A DNA stretch of 64,000 nucleotides, taken from positions 124,001 through 188,000 of the forward strand of contig NZ_JBFMIA010000002.1 in NCBI RefSeq assembly GCF_040801915.1, given 5' to 3'. Origin of the DNA: Jeotgalibacillus marinus (GTDB lineage: Bacteria; Bacillota; Bacilli; Bacillales; Jeotgalibacillaceae). Under the pieces are notes generated by a model. That model did not search any database. It worked only from the letters and a program-made list of their open reading frames with translations, and was not told the DNA's origin. The position numbers were made by a program, and so were the translations under genes. This document shows positions 62,259-64,000 of the stretch, in pieces; within the stretch, counting starts at the first letter, position 1; the number at the start of each line of letters is the position of its first letter.

Positions 62259-62678
62259 ATGGCGACAAAAACACTTTATTTTCTATGTACAGGAAACTCG
62301 TGCCGAAGCCAAATAGCTGAAGGCTTTGGTAAAAACTATTTAAGTGACGAATGGACAGTCTTAAGTGCAGGGCTTGAAGCACACGGCTTAAATCCAAACG
62401 CAGTCAAAGCAATGAATGAAGTTGGCATTGATATTTCTGGACAAACATCGAATACAATCGATCCAGACATTTTAAACAATGCGGATCTTGTCGTAACCTT
62501 GTGCGGGCATGCGGAAGACCATTGTCCAATGACTCCACCGCATGTAAAGCGTGAACACTGGGGATTTGACGATCCAGCCAAAGCAGAAGGCACAGCCGAA
62601 GAAAAATGGATTGTATTCCAAACCGTACGTGATCAAATTGGTACTCGTATTAAGGAATTTGCTGAAAAGGGCCAATGA
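62259..62678 (+). CDS. arsC: arsenate reductase, thioredoxin-coupled
   Basis: 139 residues, low-molecular-weight phosphatase fold. P-loop CTGNSCRSQ supplies Cys10 and Arg16; the redox pair is Cys82 and Cys89 (LCGHAEDHC). It reduces arsenate to arsenite for ArsB. The ATG at 62259 is 8 bases after GAAGGAG; the GTG at 62250 overlaps that site. Confidence 0.95.
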   Translation: MATKTLYFLCTGNSCRSQIAEGFGKNYLSDEWTVLSAGLEAHGLNPNAVKAMNEVGIDISGQTSNTIDPDILNNADLVVTLCGHAEDHCPMTPPHVKREHWGFDDPAKAEGTAEEKWIVFQTVRDQIGTRIKEFAEKGQ

Positions 62679-62706
62679 TAATAGTTAGTATGAAAAAGTG
62701 AACGAT

Positions 62707-62757
62707 AACCCGAATAATGGACACTAAAATAAAAAGTGTCCTTATTCGGGTTTTCTG
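62707..62757 (+). terminator. terminator of arsRBC
   Basis: AACCCGAATAA-GGACACT/AGTGTCC-TATTCGGGTT long stem followed by TTCTGTTT. Confidence 0.88.
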
Positions 62758-62882
62758 TTTATTTCGAGTGAAATAATAAAGCAATGATCATTGACGAAGG
62801 GTTCTTATGAGTAAGAATTTGTGTTACGTTTCAAATATGAAATATGTATATCCATTATGTACGGTAGGACGTTTGGCATGAA

Positions 62883-62986
62883 GTGCGGATAAACGCTGAG
62901 CAGACTTCGATAACGATGCCATATCCGCGGATATCCTCCACTCAGACTTCGATATTGGCACTACAGCCGCGGATAAAACTTCGATA
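62883..62986. repeat. 42-bp tandem repeat
   Basis: GCGGATA occurs at 62885, 62927 and 62969, exactly 42 bp apart, and ACTTCGATA at 62904 and 62946 with a third copy shifted to 62978. The last unit is shortened by 10 bp. No coding frame with a start signal is convincing across it. Confidence 0.8.
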
Positions 62987-63203
62987 AAAGGGAAAACGGG
63001 CAAGGCGTGTTTTTGACAAATTTGGTTTGCCTGGATTCCGAATGTGGAAGAAGACGGATACATTATTCGCCTGTTTCAATAAAAAATTGCTTTACAAAAA
63101 AAGATATCTTACTATGCTTATTTTGATCATCTTTGTTCAAAACAAGCTCTTTTTTTATTTTAAAAATCAAAAATAATTGATATAACTGCCAGAATAAATG
63201 TAG

Positions 63204-63394
63204 TTAACACTTATTCCCGCTCCGAAACAGGCAACAAAGCTCTGGTGACAGGACTCCATTCAAACCTTCATCGTTGATTGAATAATGATTACATGTCCCC
63301 TTCTTTTCAACGGTTCATAGTCTGCATGCAGTAGCTGCTTTAAATGATAGGACAGTTTTGATTGCGGCATTTCAACCACCTCAGACTCTTTTCG
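63204..63394 (-). pseudogene. decayed ArsR-family regulator
   Basis: One frame reads SEVVEMPQSKLSYHLKQLL, the family's recognition helix. After a frameshift the protein continues SINDEGLNGVLSPELCCLF to a stop. The N-terminal third is missing. It is a different ArsR subgroup from the intact arsR 2.6 kb upstream. Confidence 0.72.
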
Positions 63395-63854
63395 CTACAC
63401 TTACAATAATTCATATATATGAGGGAAGTTAGATAACAATGGTAGGAAATCTCCCATTTGATAAAAATCATACTAATTCACTAGTAAATATATCAAATTG
63501 TTGTAGATTTATTATTTTATAGTAATAAATATTCAATTTCACAAAATTACCAAAAAAACATTGTGCAAATGTTCAGAATTATATAAAGTATATGAGTGAG
63601 CTGTTCTTGTCCATTAGGTAACTATCAAAAGTTTGATCTCAACGTAATTTTAGTGTCAGTGATTATATATCGGAATAGTTTCTACAAATACAGCTGAAAG
63701 CTTTCTATCAAATGTATAGTAGAAGTTTATTTTTGGATGCACCTTATCATTTGTGTCATCCTCGTACTCACTACATTTTAATTCAAAGTATCCGCATACG
63801 AATACTTATAATAAACCAAGCTGCTCACAAAAAATAAGAGAAACGAGGAGAAAA
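63395..63854. other. AT-rich region upstream of the secreted protein
   Basis: 460 bp with no supported gene; presumably holds the promoter of the gene at 63855. Confidence 0.45.
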
Positions 63855-64000
63855 ATGAAAAAGAGAAAATTTGTTACGTCGATGTTAGCAACGGGGATAG
63901 CACTAAGTACATTAATCGTACCGACAACATCCACAGTTTCAGCATTGGAGACGACAGAAAAAGCTTCTTCTGAAGCAAAACAAAAGACTAAGCAGCAAAA
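63855..64000 (+). CDS. secreted protein, N-terminal part (cut by window edge)
   Basis: 48 codons seen. MKKRKFVTSMLATGIALSTL starts a Sec signal peptide, with likely cleavage near TVSA-LE, followed by a Lys/Gln/Ser-rich stretch (TEKASSEAKQKTKQQ). The ATG follows GAGGAGAAAA. Too little is present to name the family. Confidence 0.75.
   Translation, partial: MKKRKFVTSMLATGIALSTLIVPTTSTVSALETTEKASSEAKQKTKQQ

Noticed and set aside
62870..63000. CRISPR array
   Set aside because: Repeats are adjacent with a fixed 42-bp period and similar spacers, with no cas genes; this is a tandem repeat.
62824..63063. 79-codon ORF across the 42-bp repeat
   Set aside because: The frame is produced by the tandem repeat and has no ribosome binding site.

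Overview
The window is a low-GC Firmicute chromosome segment from a spore-forming Bacillaceae species. Supporting signs are Bacillus-type ribosome binding sites, spore genes (cwlJ, gerQ, rsfA, pbpG, an sda-like gene, a Kin-like kinase), bacillithiol synthesis, and a gene order that largely follows the ywi-ywh-ywf-ywd arm of Bacillus subtilis (argS, ywiB, speB, speE, pbpG, ywhDCB, ywgA, ywfO, rsfA, lipL, pta, hemQ, gerQ, ywdK, ywdI, ung). I cannot name the species from the sequence alone. I see no rRNA, tRNA, CRISPR array, intact insertion sequence or prophage.

Region by region. 1-2.1 kb: start of luxS, its partner methyltransferase yrrT, a remnant of an AAA ATPase and a toroid-fold protein. 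2.2-11 kb: ywiB-argS, speE-speB (polyamines), pbpG, ywhD, ywhC, ywhB. 11.1-14.8 kb: fructose operon fruR-fruK-fruA with a readable promoter, a CcpA cre site and a direct-repeat operator. 14.9-24.5 kb: conserved housekeeping and spore block (ywgA, ywfO, rsfA, lipL, pta with a consensus cre, hemQ, cwlJ-gerQ, ywdK, ywdI, ung). 24.5-33.5 kb: yojF-bshB2, a HAD phosphatase, an sda-like gene too short for ordinary ORF lists, yjiH, an orphan sporulation-type kinase, and the threonine catabolism genes tdh and kbl. 33.5-40.6 kb: a TPR-like protein, a LacI regulator flanked by duplicated and decayed material, an ABC exporter and copC-copD. 40.6-43.6 kb: a double P-loop ATPase, then several broken gene fragments that look like an old mobile element. 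43.6-51 kb: mixed accessory genes (acyl-CoA dehydrogenase-like, YczE-like, YbaK, VOC, MATE plus MarR). 51-54.8 kb: ykoFEDC thiamine-precursor uptake operon under a TPP riboswitch. 55-58.7 kb: an ABC-F protein with a possible leader peptide and a FAD/Rieske oxidoreductase. 59.5-62.7 kb: proC and an arsRBC operon. 62.7-64 kb: a 42-bp tandem repeat, an ArsR pseudogene and the start of a secreted protein.

The most unusual signal is a family of structured repeats of about 120 bp (three clusters, seven whole or partial units). All sit directly after a stop codon, before that gene's terminator, and in the orientation of the upstream gene (argS, pbpG, yjiH). The long stem shows a T-A to C-G compensatory change between clusters, which points to selection on an RNA structure in the 3' UTR. 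A second, unrelated tandem repeat sits in the same kind of place after bshB2. A second notable feature is the block around lacI at 35.2-37.0 kb. The end of the TPR gene and the start region of the ABC gene are both present twice, and each copy kept only one working gene.
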